Shown here piece by piece: positions 1 to 7,077 of a DNA stretch of 9,402 nucleotides; the first letter of the stretch is position 1; each line of letters begins with the position of its first letter. Under the pieces are notes generated by a model, which was given only the letters and a program-made list of their open reading frames with translations, made no database searches and was not told the origin of the DNA. A program made the position numbers and the translations under genes. Source of the stretch: an uncultured Prevotellaceae bacterium (GTDB lineage: Bacteria > Bacteroidota > Bacteroidia > Bacteroidales > Bacteroidaceae); NCBI GenBank assembly GCA_946539635.1, contig CAMNHS010000050.1, positions 1 through 9,402 on the forward strand. Direction: 5' to 3'.

Positions 1-180
1 AATGATTATCGTCTGAAGGGACGAACAGACCTTGACTACTATAAAGAGGGAGGAATGGTGAAATATACCATAGGTTCTTTTGGGTCAATTAGCGAAGCAA
101 ATAAATGTCGTAACGAATTAAATAAAATTTTCCCTGGATGTTTTGTCATAAAGTTTAGGGATGGAAGGAGAGTACAATGA
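1..180 (+). CDS. N-acetylmuramoyl-L-alanine amidase, C-terminal end (partial)
   Basis: The first reading frame is open from the left edge to the TGA at 178-180 and gives 59 residues; the start and the catalytic domain lie outside the window. The tail reads as a small SPOR-like module, with DYYKEGGMVKYTIGS at residues 13-27 followed by a predicted helix and strand ending in FRDGRR. In Bacteroidales this kind of tail ends periplasmic Amidase_3 family enzymes that cleave the amide bond between N-acetylmuramic acid and the stem peptide. It commonly precedes an Mce-family gene, as it does here. The stop codon overlaps the next start as ATGA. The assignment rests on recalled family sequence and gene order, because no catalytic residue is visible. 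Another SPOR-tailed envelope protein is the main alternative. Confidence 0.68.
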   Translation, partial: NDYRLKGRTDLDYYKEGGMVKYTIGSFGSISEANKCRNELNKIFPGCFVIKFRDGRRVQ

Positions 181-1094
181 AAAAGTTTTTTTCAAGAGAA
201 GTAAAAATAGCTTTGACAGCTATTGTGGCCATCGTGCTTTTGTTTTTCGGGTTGAATTTCCTGAAGGGTATGTCATTGTTCGATAACAATGTGGAGTACA
301 AGATGACGTTTACTGACCTGAAAGGTCTTTCGAAAAATACGTCTATCTATGCAAACGGATACAAAGTCGGAACAATTAAAGATATATTATTCGACTTTGA
401 AAAACAAGGCCCCATTGAGGTTGAATGTGATATAGACCCACGTCTATACATACCTTATGGTACAAAGGCAAAGATAGAAACAGACCTGATGGGTAATATA
501 AAGGTTAGCCTGCTGCTTGGTAAGCAAGGAGCACAGCGTTTGAAGCCAGGTGATGTCATAGAAGGTATTGATGAGAAAGGGGCAATGACTCAGGTTGCAG
601 AAATGATGCCAAATGTTCAGGCTATCATACCAAAGGTAGATAGTATTATGACAAGTATCAACATGATACTCTCTAATCCTGCACTTGCTAGTATTCTTAC
701 TAATATGGACGGAATGTCTGCAAACTTGAAGGAGACAACTTATGAGTTGAATGGCCTGATGAAGGAATTGCACTATGCTATGCCAGGCATGATGAAACAT
801 GCAAACAATACTCTTGCCCATACTGAAAAACTGTCTAAAAATCTGAGTGACATAGATGTTAATGGCATGATGGCAAAGATTGATCATACACTTAGCAATG
901 TTGAGAGTATGACAACAGCATTGAATTCAAAAGAAGGTACTGTTGGACTCCTTCTGCACGATGCTGCTGCATATAATCACCTCTCCTCAACATTGTCACA
1001 TGTTGATTCTCTGATGATTGATCTTAAGGCTCATCCAATGAGATATGTTCATTTCTCTATATTTGGCAGAAAAGAGAAGAAGGATAAGAAATGA
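177..1094 (+). CDS. Mce/MlaD family phospholipid-transport substrate-binding protein
   Basis: This 305-residue protein is anchored in the inner membrane by one N-terminal segment (about residues 10-29) after a short basic cytoplasmic start. An Mce domain follows at about 38-115, with the typical run FTDLKGLSKNTSIYANGYKVG at its start and a beta-rich stretch ending near SLLLG. Residues 140-285 are mostly helical, with heptad-like hydrophobic spacing. This fits the rod or coil region that in MlaD-like proteins helps form a hexameric periplasmic channel for lipids between inner and outer membranes. The end, HPMRYVHFSIFGRK plus lysines, matches a conserved Bacteroidetes tail. AAGGAG at 165-170 is a good ribosome site for the ATG at 177. 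The gene overlaps its neighbours by four bases on both sides. No MlaE or MlaF partner is in view, and in this phylum they are often elsewhere. Confidence 0.85.
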   Translation: MKKFFSREVKIALTAIVAIVLLFFGLNFLKGMSLFDNNVEYKMTFTDLKGLSKNTSIYANGYKVGTIKDILFDFEKQGPIEVECDIDPRLYIPYGTKAKIETDLMGNIKVSLLLGKQGAQRLKPGDVIEGIDEKGAMTQVAEMMPNVQAIIPKVDSIMTSINMILSNPALASILTNMDGMSANLKETTYELNGLMKELHYAMPGMMKHANNTLAHTEKLSKNLSDIDVNGMMAKIDHTLSNVESMTTALNSKEGTVGLLLHDAAAYNHLSSTLSHVDSLMIDLKAHPMRYVHFSIFGRKEKKDKK

Positions 1095-2440
1095 CCCAAA
1101 ACAAGAGGGAACTTTGGGCTTCGTGCCAGAAATTCTTTCGTGAGAATATAGAAAACGAGGAATATACTCGTTTGTTCTCTCACGTCGAATTCGAGACTTT
1201 TGAAATAGCCTCGAATACTCTTGTATTGCGTATCCCCAGCCAATATATTTCCGAATCCATCGAGAATGATGAACGGTTGTTTGAGATTTTCCGTAAAGCC
1301 ATACAATATACCTTTGGTATGATACGCCTTAATTGGCATATCGTAATGAGGGAAAATCAAAAGGGGGGATTGACATATGAAGAACCTGTTGCACCAAAGC
1401 CTGATATAGAGTCAAACCTTAATAGAGGACAGACCTTTCGTACTTTTGTGGAAGGTGATAGCAACAGATTATCACGCTCAATCGGATTAAGAATAGCGGA
1501 ACACCCGGCAGGAACACAGTTTAATCCACTTTTTGTTTATGGGCCATCAGGTTGTGGCAAGACACACCTCGTAAATGCTATAGGAAACAGATGCAAGGAA
1601 TTGTATCCAGAAAAACGTGTGCTATACGTTAGTGCGCAGATGTTTCAGCAACAGTTCACGCAAGCAAATCTGAATGGTCAGTTTAATGACTTCATATCCT
1701 TCTATCAAACCATCGATATGCTCATCGTAGATGATGTGCAGGAATGGATGACAGCAACGAAAACGCAAAATGCTTTTTTCCATATATTTAACCACCTGAC
1801 TCTTAACGGCAAGCGCATAATTCTGGTCAGCGATAGAGCTCCTGTGGAACTGGAAGGTATGAATAAACGCCTGTTGTCTCGTTTTAAGAGTGGCATGATG
1901 GCTGAGATGGAACAGCCAAATGTTCAGCTGTGTGTGGATATATTGCATAACAAAATGGCTCGTGATGGAGTGAAAATCTCAGAGGATGTGGTAGTCTTTA
2001 TTGCCAAGACTGCTAATAACTCTATCCGCGAGTTGGAAGGCATAATTAATTCTTTGATGGCTTATAGTGTTGTCTATAACTCCAACATAGACATGAAACT
2101 TGTTGAGCGCGTAGTACAACGAGCTGTCAAAGTAGATAATATGCCTCTTACTGTTGATGATGTTCTTGAGACTACTTGTAGATTCTTTGATGTAACTCCC
2201 AATGCAGTTAAAGGACCATCACGAAAGAAAGAACTCGTTTTGCCTCGTCAGATAGTAATGTATTTGGCTGACAAATATACAAATATTCCTGCCGCCAGGA
2301 TTGGTAAATTGGTAGGTGGGCGTGATCATAGTACTGTGTTGCATAGCATAAATAAGGTACGTGAGATGAAGGAAAAAGATAAGTCCTTTGCCTCACAATT
2401 AAAGAAGGTGGATGAGATGCTGAAGGTTAAGAAATCTTAA
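1091..2440 (+). CDS. dnaA: Chromosomal replication initiator protein DnaA
   Basis: This is a full-length DnaA (449 residues; family about 440-470), the AAA+ ATPase that binds oriC and opens the duplex. Domain I (about 1-85) starts with a LWASCQKFF-type helix. Domain II is a short linker to about 112. In domain III, Walker A is GPSGCGKTH at 151-159 (Lys157). Walker B is LIVDDVQEW around Asp214/Asp215. Sensor 1 is SDRAP at 247-251, the arginine finger region is RLLSRF (Arg264), and sensor 2 is SIRELEG (Arg313). Domain IV ends with the DnaA-box recognition signature GGRDHSTVLHS at 409-419. The start overlaps the Mce gene as ATGA, with AAGGA six bases upstream. No DnaA-box cluster is seen beside the gene and no dnaN follows, so an adjacent oriC is not supported. 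All key ATPase residues are present, so it should be active. Confidence 0.97.
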   Translation: MTQNKRELWASCQKFFRENIENEEYTRLFSHVEFETFEIASNTLVLRIPSQYISESIENDERLFEIFRKAIQYTFGMIRLNWHIVMRENQKGGLTYEEPVAPKPDIESNLNRGQTFRTFVEGDSNRLSRSIGLRIAEHPAGTQFNPLFVYGPSGCGKTHLVNAIGNRCKELYPEKRVLYVSAQMFQQQFTQANLNGQFNDFISFYQTIDMLIVDDVQEWMTATKTQNAFFHIFNHLTLNGKRIILVSDRAPVELEGMNKRLLSRFKSGMMAEMEQPNVQLCVDILHNKMARDGVKISEDVVVFIAKTANNSIRELEGIINSLMAYSVVYNSNIDMKLVERVVQRAVKVDNMPLTVDDVLETTCRFFDVTPNAVKGPSRKKELVLPRQIVMYLADKYTNIPAARIGKLVGGRDHSTVLHSINKVREMKEKDKSFASQLKKVDEMLKVKKS

Positions 2441-2445
2441 AATCT

Positions 2446-2483
2446 CATGCTGTTCCAATTTTTTTTCGTACTTTTGCATCCGA
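2446..2483 (+). promoter_or_regulatory. Bacteroidetes-type promoter for the M23 peptidase and esterase genes
   Basis: TACTTTTG at 2469-2476 matches the Bacteroidetes primary sigma -7 consensus TAnnTTTG exactly. It is preceded by eight T (2459-2466) and CG, and followed after three bases by CCGA (2480-2483). At the expected 19-base spacing the -33 position holds CATG (2446-2449), which shares only TG with TTTG, so that element is weak. Transcription would begin near 2480-2485 and leave a leader of roughly 60 bases. The site lies in the gap after dnaA, so the downstream pair need not depend on dnaA transcription. Confidence 0.6.
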
Positions 2484-2499
2484 GTTTGTATCTACCCCC

Positions 2500-2511
2500 G
2501 CCAATATTGGC
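2500..2511. promoter_or_regulatory. Perfect 12-base palindrome in the leader of the M23 peptidase gene
   Basis: GCCAATATTGGC is a perfect inverted repeat lying about 20 bases downstream of the predicted transcription start. It could be an operator for a dimeric regulator or, less likely, a small RNA hairpin, since its centre leaves too few unpaired bases for a stable loop. A palindrome this long is expected by chance a few times per 10 kb, so only its position makes it notable. No regulator is assigned. Confidence 0.25.
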
Positions 2512-2541
2512 ACAAAACTAAACGAGAGAGAAGCTAAAATC

Positions 2542-3435
2542 ATGAAGTTTAGATATTTGTATATTGTATTAATCTCTATTGTATTGTCTTTTGTCGCGGC
2601 CTCGTCATTTGCTCAGGATTTGATAGCAATGCAGGCTCCCCTCGACAAACATATGAAGAAACTTGATACGCTTGCATTGCGTTCTGCTATAGAGAGAGAA
2701 GAGGCGGAGGCTCCATCATCAATGTTGTATCCAGAATGGAGCAATAAGTATGCGCATCGTGAATCGGCATTGCCAGATTCTTTCAGAATTAATCTCCGAG
2801 GTTTCCATATGCCATGTGAAAGTCGTGTTGTTACAAGTAACTATGGCCCTCGATGGGGAAGAATGCACAAGGGTATTGATATAAAGGTGTATATAGGCGA
2901 TACCATCCGTGCTGCTTTCTCGGGTAGGGTGAGAATCGTGAGGTATGAGGCTGGTGGCTATGGTAAATATGTTGTAATCCGTCATAATAATGGTCTTGAA
3001 ACTATCTATGGACACATGTCTGAATGGTTAGTTGATGAGAACGAGCACGTAAGGGCTGGACAGCCAATCGGATTGGGCGGTAACACTGGCCGTTCAACAG
3101 GTTCGCACCTGCACTTTGAGACACGCCTTTGTGGAATGGCTATAAATCCGACAACGTTCTTTGATTTTATTAATCAGGATGTTGTGGCTGATTCTTATAT
3201 GTTCCGTAAGTCTAAATTCCGCAGGGAACTTGCGTCAGCGTCTCGGAATATTCGTACTTCTGGAAGTGAAGACGGAAATGGACAGACGGTTACACATTAT
3301 CACAAAGTCGTAGCAGGCGAGTCTCTTAGCAGTATAGCAAGGAAGCGTAATACTACGGTTGACCAGATTTGTAAGATGAACCACATCTCGAAGAACGTAA
3401 AGGTACGTCCTGGTCAGATACTTCGTTATAACTAA
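2542..3435 (+). CDS. Secreted M23 (LytM-type) peptidoglycan endopeptidase with C-terminal LysM
   Basis: This 297-residue protein carries an N-terminal signal peptide whose hydrophobic core covers about residues 5-20, with likely cleavage after SSFA (residue 24). The peptidase M23 domain spans about 95-208. Its HxxxD zinc motif is at His109/Asp113, YGHM carries His158, and HLH is at 189-191. The full metal-binding and catalytic set is therefore present, unlike degenerate LytM activators such as EnvC. A LysM domain at 254-296 (HKVVAGESLSSIA to VRPGQIL) would bind glycan chains. The protein probably cuts peptide cross-links of the wall in the periplasm, acting in growth, daughter-cell separation or recycling. 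The linker 215-250 is polar and basic. The start ATG follows a purine-rich GAGAGAGAAG leader. The exact cleaved bond cannot be read from sequence. Confidence 0.9.
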   Translation: MKFRYLYIVLISIVLSFVAASSFAQDLIAMQAPLDKHMKKLDTLALRSAIEREEAEAPSSMLYPEWSNKYAHRESALPDSFRINLRGFHMPCESRVVTSNYGPRWGRMHKGIDIKVYIGDTIRAAFSGRVRIVRYEAGGYGKYVVIRHNNGLETIYGHMSEWLVDENEHVRAGQPIGLGGNTGRSTGSHLHFETRLCGMAINPTTFFDFINQDVVADSYMFRKSKFRRELASASRNIRTSGSEDGNGQTVTHYHKVVAGESLSSIARKRNTTVDQICKMNHISKNVKVRPGQILRYN

Positions 3436-3441
3436 TTAATA

Positions 3442-4224
3442 ATGAAGAAGAGCGTTTTTCTTTTGTTGGCTTTCTTGACTCCAGTACTGATGGCTGCAGA
3501 GAAACAGTTGATAAAACTTTCTACTGGAGCGGAAATGACGGTATATCTACCTGATGCTGATAAGGCATCGGGTCGTGCTGTTGTCGATTGCCCAGGGGGA
3601 GGCTATAGCCATCTTTCTATGGATAATGAAGGTCATAATTGGGCATCTTTCTATAATGATTTGGGTATTGCTTATGCCGTATTGAAATATCGAATGCCAA
3701 AGGGGGATAGGAATATTCCGTTATCTGACGTCTATGAGGCAATAAAGACCTTTAAGGAAAATGCAGAGAAATGGCATGTTAACTCAAACGATATCGGCAT
3801 ACAAGGCTTTTCTGCTGGTGGCCATCTGGCTTCTGCAGTAAGTACCCACGCTCCTGCAGAACTGCGTCCTAAGTTTTCTGTGTTGTTCTATCCAGTTATA
3901 AGTATGGATGAACGTGTGACGCATAAGGGCTCTTGTGTCGGTTTCCTTGGGGAGTCTCGCTCAAATAGTGACCTTGTAAAGGAATGGAGCAGCCATGAGG
4001 CAGTGGATAGTTTGACTCCTCCGGCAATAATTATTTTGGCAAGCGATGACAGGGCAGTACCTCCATTGACAAATGGCTTGGAATACTATACTGCCTTGCG
4101 TAAAGCAGGTAAAAAAGCTGCGTTCTTTGCTTATCCGTCGGGGGGACACGGCTTTGGCTTTAAGGATACGTGGAAATACCATGATTTAATGCTAAAAGAG
4201 CTGGAAACATGGCTAAAAGAATAA
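3442..4224 (+). CDS. Secreted alpha/beta-hydrolase esterase, BD-FAE/acetyl xylan esterase-like
   Basis: This is a compact 260-residue serine hydrolase with a signal peptide (hydrophobic 5-18, likely cleavage near LMA-AE). CPGGGYSHL at 50-58 is the oxyanion-hole loop in the place of the usual HGGG. The nucleophile elbow is GFSAGGH with Ser124. The acid is probably Asp203 in SDDRAVPP, and the base is His236 in GGHGFGF. Length and motifs match the single-domain carbohydrate esterases of gut Bacteroidales that remove acetyl or feruloyl groups from xylan. It starts six bases after the M23 gene, so the two are almost certainly cotranscribed. No polysaccharide-utilisation genes (SusC/D, glycoside hydrolases) are near. 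Action on acetylated peptidoglycan or a self-made polysaccharide is therefore an open alternative. The fold and triad are clear; the substrate is inferred. Confidence 0.82.
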   Translation: MKKSVFLLLAFLTPVLMAAEKQLIKLSTGAEMTVYLPDADKASGRAVVDCPGGGYSHLSMDNEGHNWASFYNDLGIAYAVLKYRMPKGDRNIPLSDVYEAIKTFKENAEKWHVNSNDIGIQGFSAGGHLASAVSTHAPAELRPKFSVLFYPVISMDERVTHKGSCVGFLGESRSNSDLVKEWSSHEAVDSLTPPAIIILASDDRAVPPLTNGLEYYTALRKAGKKAAFFAYPSGGHGFGFKDTWKYHDLMLKELETWLKE

Positions 4225-4228
4225 AAAG

Positions 4229-4261
4229 TCTCGAATAATTTTGTTATTCGGGATTTTTTTT
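4229..4261 (+). terminator. Rho-independent terminator after the esterase gene
   Basis: A ten-pair stem is formed by 4229-4238 and 4244-4253, including one G-T pair at 4231/4251. The five-base loop is TTTTG, and eight T follow directly (4254-4261). The stem begins four bases after the esterase stop codon and has an A-rich 5' flank. It should end the M23-esterase transcript. Its loop also holds the -33 element of the next promoter. Confidence 0.88.
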
Positions 4262-4277
4262 GTACTTTTGACGCCGA
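4240..4277 (+). promoter_or_regulatory. Bacteroidetes-type promoter for the ABC exporter and nucleotide-sugar genes
   Basis: TTTG at 4240-4243 and TACTTTTG at 4263-4270 are separated by exactly 19 bases, a full match to the Bacteroidetes consensus TTTG-N19-21-TAnnTTTG. The -33 element is in the loop of the preceding terminator hairpin, and its T-run fills the end of the spacer. CCGA follows at 4274-4277. The start of transcription is expected near 4275-4280, just upstream of the ATG at 4295, giving a very short AT-rich leader. Confidence 0.82.
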
Positions 4278-4294
4278 ATAAATTAAAAACTAAA

Positions 4295-6130
4295 ATGCTG
4301 AAGCAATTTTTCAAAGTGTTGGCAAGGTATATGTTCCCTTACAAAATGTATATTGTAGGGGCGGTATTGCTGAACATTTTTGCACAGTGGATGAATGTGT
4401 TCTCGTTCGTCGTGTTAATTCCTATTCTTAATATTCTGTTCAAGATAGACCAGACCGTCTATCATTATCAGGAATGGACTTGGAGTACACTTAACAAGGA
4501 TATTATTGTAAATAACGGATATGCGTTAGTACAGGAGATGACAGCGTCCCATGGAGCATTTATTACTCTGTGTATCATGGGTGCTCTGCTGATAGTAATG
4601 ACTGCAATAAAGTGTACAGGTTACTGGGCTTCTATGAACATCATGGTGCCGCTCAGTACTGGTATTGTTCGAGATATACGCACCGAATTGTACAATAAGA
4701 TATTGAGGTTGCCTCTCAGTTTCTTTAGCTCTGAGCGCAAGGGTGATATCATTGTCCGTATGAGTACTGATGTTCAGGTGGTTGAGAATACAATCACTTC
4801 TGGTATGGACAATCTGATTCGTCAGCCTATAGCAATAATAGTTTGTTTCACTACATTGTTTACTGTCAGCTGGCAATTGACATTGTTCGTGTTGTGTGTT
4901 ACTCCGCCTGCAGCATGGGTGATGGGAGCTGTTAGTAAGAAATTGAAGAGTCAGTCATCTAATGTGCAGGCAGGTCTCAGTGAGATAATGGCACAGATAG
5001 AAGAGACTCTTGGTGGATTACGTATAGTAAAGGCTTTCATAGCAGAAGACAAAATGAGCAAGCGTTTCGTCTTCGCTAATAATGAGTTCCGTCGTGGAAT
5101 GATAGGCATGATGCGTCGTCTGAATGCTGCACATCCTGTATCGGAGACAATGGGAACTATAATAATTGTCGTAGTGCTGTTGTTTGGCGGATGGTTGATT
5201 TTGGAAGGTAAGGGATTTATTGATGCATCAACATTTATCTTCTACATGGTGATACTTTATAGCGTTATCAATCCTATCAAGGACTTAACACGAACAAGCT
5301 ATAACATCCCTATGGGTCTTGCCTCAATGGATCGTATTGATTATATCCTTCAGGCGGAGAATCCTATCAAGGAATTGCCAAATCCAAAGCCGTTGAGCAG
5401 TTTCGAGGATAAGATAGAGTTGCGCGATGTGTCCTTCCACTATATTGAAGGTCGTGAAGTGCTGAAGCATGTAAACCTCACGGTGCCAAAGGGAAAGACT
5501 GTTGCGTTGGTAGGTCAGTCGGGTTCCGGTAAGTCAACACTGGTTGACCTTATCCCACGCTATCATGATGTTTCTGATGGAGGCGTTTATATCGATGGCA
5601 AGAATATCAAGGACGTCGGCATCCATGATTTGCGCCAGCTGATAGGCAATGTCAATCAGGAGGCTATCCTCTTCAATGATACCTTCTACAACAATATCAC
5701 CTTTGGTGTTGAGAATGCCACGATGGAGCAGGTGATAGAGGCTGCAAAGATTGCCAATGCTCATGACTTTATTATGGAGAGCGAGAATGGCTATAACACT
5801 ATGATAGGTGACCGTGGCGGACGTTTGTCTGGTGGCCAGCGTCAGCGTGTGTCAATAGCTCGTGCCATACTGAAGAATCCTCCAATTCTGATATTGGATG
5901 AGGCTACATCTGCCCTTGATACCGAATCAGAGCACTTGGTACAGGAAGCTCTCGACAGATTGATGAAGACCCGTACGACAGTCGCTATTGCTCACCGTCT
6001 CTCAACAATCAAGAATGCTGATATCATCCATGTGCTTTATGAAGGAGAGATAGTAGAAAGTGGTCAGCATGATGAACTGATTGCAAAGGATGGCTACTAC
6101 AAGAAGTTATATGATATGCAACAACTATAA
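4295..6130 (+). CDS. ABC exporter, fused membrane and ATPase domains (MsbA-like)
   Basis: This 611-residue half-transporter has an ABC type I exporter fold that would work as a homodimer in the inner membrane. The transmembrane domain covers about 1-330. Helices are visible near 17-45, 88-110, 177-214 (a pair) and 287-327 (a pair). The loop after helix 1 (about 48-87) is longer than in E. coli MsbA. In the ATPase domain, Walker A is GQSGSGKST at 407-415, the Q-loop is Gln455, the signature is LSGGQ at 511-515, Walker B is ILILDE with Asp535/Glu536, and the H-loop is His567. All are intact. A frame-compatible TTG at 4241 would add 18 residues, but it lies in the terminator loop and upstream of the -7 promoter element, so ATG 4295 is chosen. 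The substrate is unknown: lipid A-core or a lipid-linked glycan is plausible from the downstream sugar genes. Confidence 0.92.
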   Translation: MLKQFFKVLARYMFPYKMYIVGAVLLNIFAQWMNVFSFVVLIPILNILFKIDQTVYHYQEWTWSTLNKDIIVNNGYALVQEMTASHGAFITLCIMGALLIVMTAIKCTGYWASMNIMVPLSTGIVRDIRTELYNKILRLPLSFFSSERKGDIIVRMSTDVQVVENTITSGMDNLIRQPIAIIVCFTTLFTVSWQLTLFVLCVTPPAAWVMGAVSKKLKSQSSNVQAGLSEIMAQIEETLGGLRIVKAFIAEDKMSKRFVFANNEFRRGMIGMMRRLNAAHPVSETMGTIIIVVVLLFGGWLILEGKGFIDASTFIFYMVILYSVINPIKDLTRTSYNIPMGLASMDRIDYILQAENPIKELPNPKPLSSFEDKIELRDVSFHYIEGREVLKHVNLTVPKGKTVALVGQSGSGKSTLVDLIPRYHDVSDGGVYIDGKNIKDVGIHDLRQLIGNVNQEAILFNDTFYNNITFGVENATMEQVIEAAKIANAHDFIMESENGYNTMIGDRGGRLSGGQRQRVSIARAILKNPPILILDEATSALDTESEHLVQEALDRLMKTRTTVAIAHRLSTIKNADIIHVLYEGEIVESGQHDELIAKDGYYKKLYDMQQL

Positions 6131-6144
6131 AAACAAATAGAGTT

Positions 6145-7047
6145 ATGAAAGGAATCGTATTAGCAGGAGGGTCTGGCACCCGCCTTTATCCCATCACCAA
6201 AGGCATCTCAAAGCAACTGATGCCTATCTATGATAAACCTATGATCTATTATCCGATATCAGTACTGATGTTGGCTGATATCAGGGATATTCTCATTATC
6301 TCTACACCATTCGATTTACCGGGCTTCAAGCGTCTTTTGGGAGACGGCTCTGACTATGGAGTACATTTTGAGTATGCAGAACAGCCATCTCCGGATGGTC
6401 TTGCTCAGGCATTTACAATTGGAAAGGATTTCATCGGTAACGATTCCGCTTGTCTCGTTTTGGGCGATAATATCTTCCAGGGCTCCGGATTCACAGCGAT
6501 GTTGAAAGAGGCTGTACGCACAGCAGAAGAAGATAAGAAGGCAACAGTCTTTGGCTATTGGGTAAATGACCCAGAGAGATATGGCGTTGCTGAGTTTGAC
6601 AAGGATGGTAACTGCCTGTCAATAGAAGAGAAGCCAGAGCATCCAAAGAGCAACTATGCTGTGGTTGGTTTGTATTTCTATCCAAACAAGGTTGTTGATG
6701 TAGCAAGCAAGATAAAGCCATCTGCTCGTGGAGAGTACGAGATAACAACTGTCAATCAGTGGTTCCTGAATGATAAGGAACTGAAGGTGCAAACCCTTGG
6801 TCGTGGCTTTGCTTGGCTCGATACTGGCACTCACGATTCTCTTTCGGAGGCATCCACATACATCGAAGTGCTCGAGAAACGTCAGGGCTTGAAGGTTGCA
6901 TGTCTCGAGGGCATAGCATACCGCAAGGGCTGGATTAACGAGGAGAAAATGCGTGAGTTGGCACAACCAATGCTGAAGAATCAATATGGTCAGTATCTCC
7001 TGAAAGTTATTGATGAAGTAAAACGTACAGGAGAACCAAATATATAA
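6145..7047 (+). CDS. rmlA: Glucose-1-phosphate thymidylyltransferase RmlA
   Basis: This 300-residue enzyme joins dTTP and glucose-1-phosphate to give dTDP-glucose and pyrophosphate, the first step of the dTDP-L-rhamnose pathway in the cytoplasm. The nucleotide-binding start [13 protein letters not shown] (6-18) is followed by [16 protein letters not shown] (22-37). Metal-binding LGDN is at 106-109 (Asp108). Sugar-binding [19 protein letters not shown] is at 161-179, and [10 protein letters not shown] with Asp226 is at 224-233. Length is that of the short, tetrameric RmlA class (about 290-300). It begins 14 bases after the exporter gene with no terminator or promoter between, which supports cotranscription. 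The leader before the ATG lacks a Shine-Dalgarno sequence. Confidence 0.96.
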   Translation: MKGIVLAGGSGTRLYPITKGISKQLMPIYDKPMIYYPISVLMLADIRDILIISTPFDLPGFKRLLGDGSDYGVHFEYAEQPSPDGLAQAFTIGKDFIGNDSACLVLGDNIFQGSGFTAMLKEAVRTAEEDKKATVFGYWVNDPERYGVAEFDKDGNCLSIEEKPEHPKSNYAVVGLYFYPNKVVDVASKIKPSARGEYEITTVNQWFLNDKELKVQTLGRGFAWLDTGTHDSLSEASTYIEVLEKRQGLKVACLEGIAYRKGWINEEKMRELAQPMLKNQYGQYLLKVIDEVKRTGEPNI

Positions 7048-7048
7048 T

Positions 7049-7077
7049 TGTCAACTATCAATCATCAATTTTCAATT
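7049..7077 (+). repeat. Four degenerate heptamers (consensus NNTCAAY) filling the rmlA-rmlB gap
   Basis: The gap divides into TGTCAAC, TATCAAT, CATCAAT and TTTCAAT (7049-7076) plus one T, ending at the rmlB start codon. The core TCAA recurs every seven bases. The array is G-poor and should be unstructured in RNA. Such short AT-rich tandem arrays between genes are recalled from Bacteroidales genomes; no function is assigned. Confidence 0.7.

Noticed and set aside
444..887. Minus-strand open frames opposite the Mce gene and, likewise, opposite dnaA, rmlA, rmlB and gmd
   Set aside because: They lie wholly opposite well-supported genes, have cysteine/histidine-rich low-likelihood compositions, no family resemblance and no promoter or ribosome site. 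They are shadows of the + strand coding.
1441..1448. TACTTTTG, a perfect -7 promoter match inside dnaA
   Set aside because: It encodes conserved linker residues in frame, has no TTTG at 19-21 bases upstream, and no gene starts soon after it.
2412..2466. Possible terminator after dnaA (ATGAGAT/ATCTCAT stem with inner TTAAGA/TCTTAA, then eight T)
   Set aside because: The stem has an uneven internal bulge, overlaps the dnaA end, and is ten bases away from the T-run, which fits better as part of the next promoter.
4241..4294. Upstream TTG start giving 18 more residues on the ABC exporter
   Set aside because: The extension is encoded by the terminator's 3' arm, the T-run and the -7 promoter element, and would lie before the predicted transcript start. 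MsbA-like proteins begin as the ATG 4295 product does.
7048..7077. Upstream TTG start giving ten more residues on RmlB
   Set aside because: The extension is encoded entirely by the heptamer array, and the Rossmann strand starts right after the ATG at 7078 as in other RmlB proteins.
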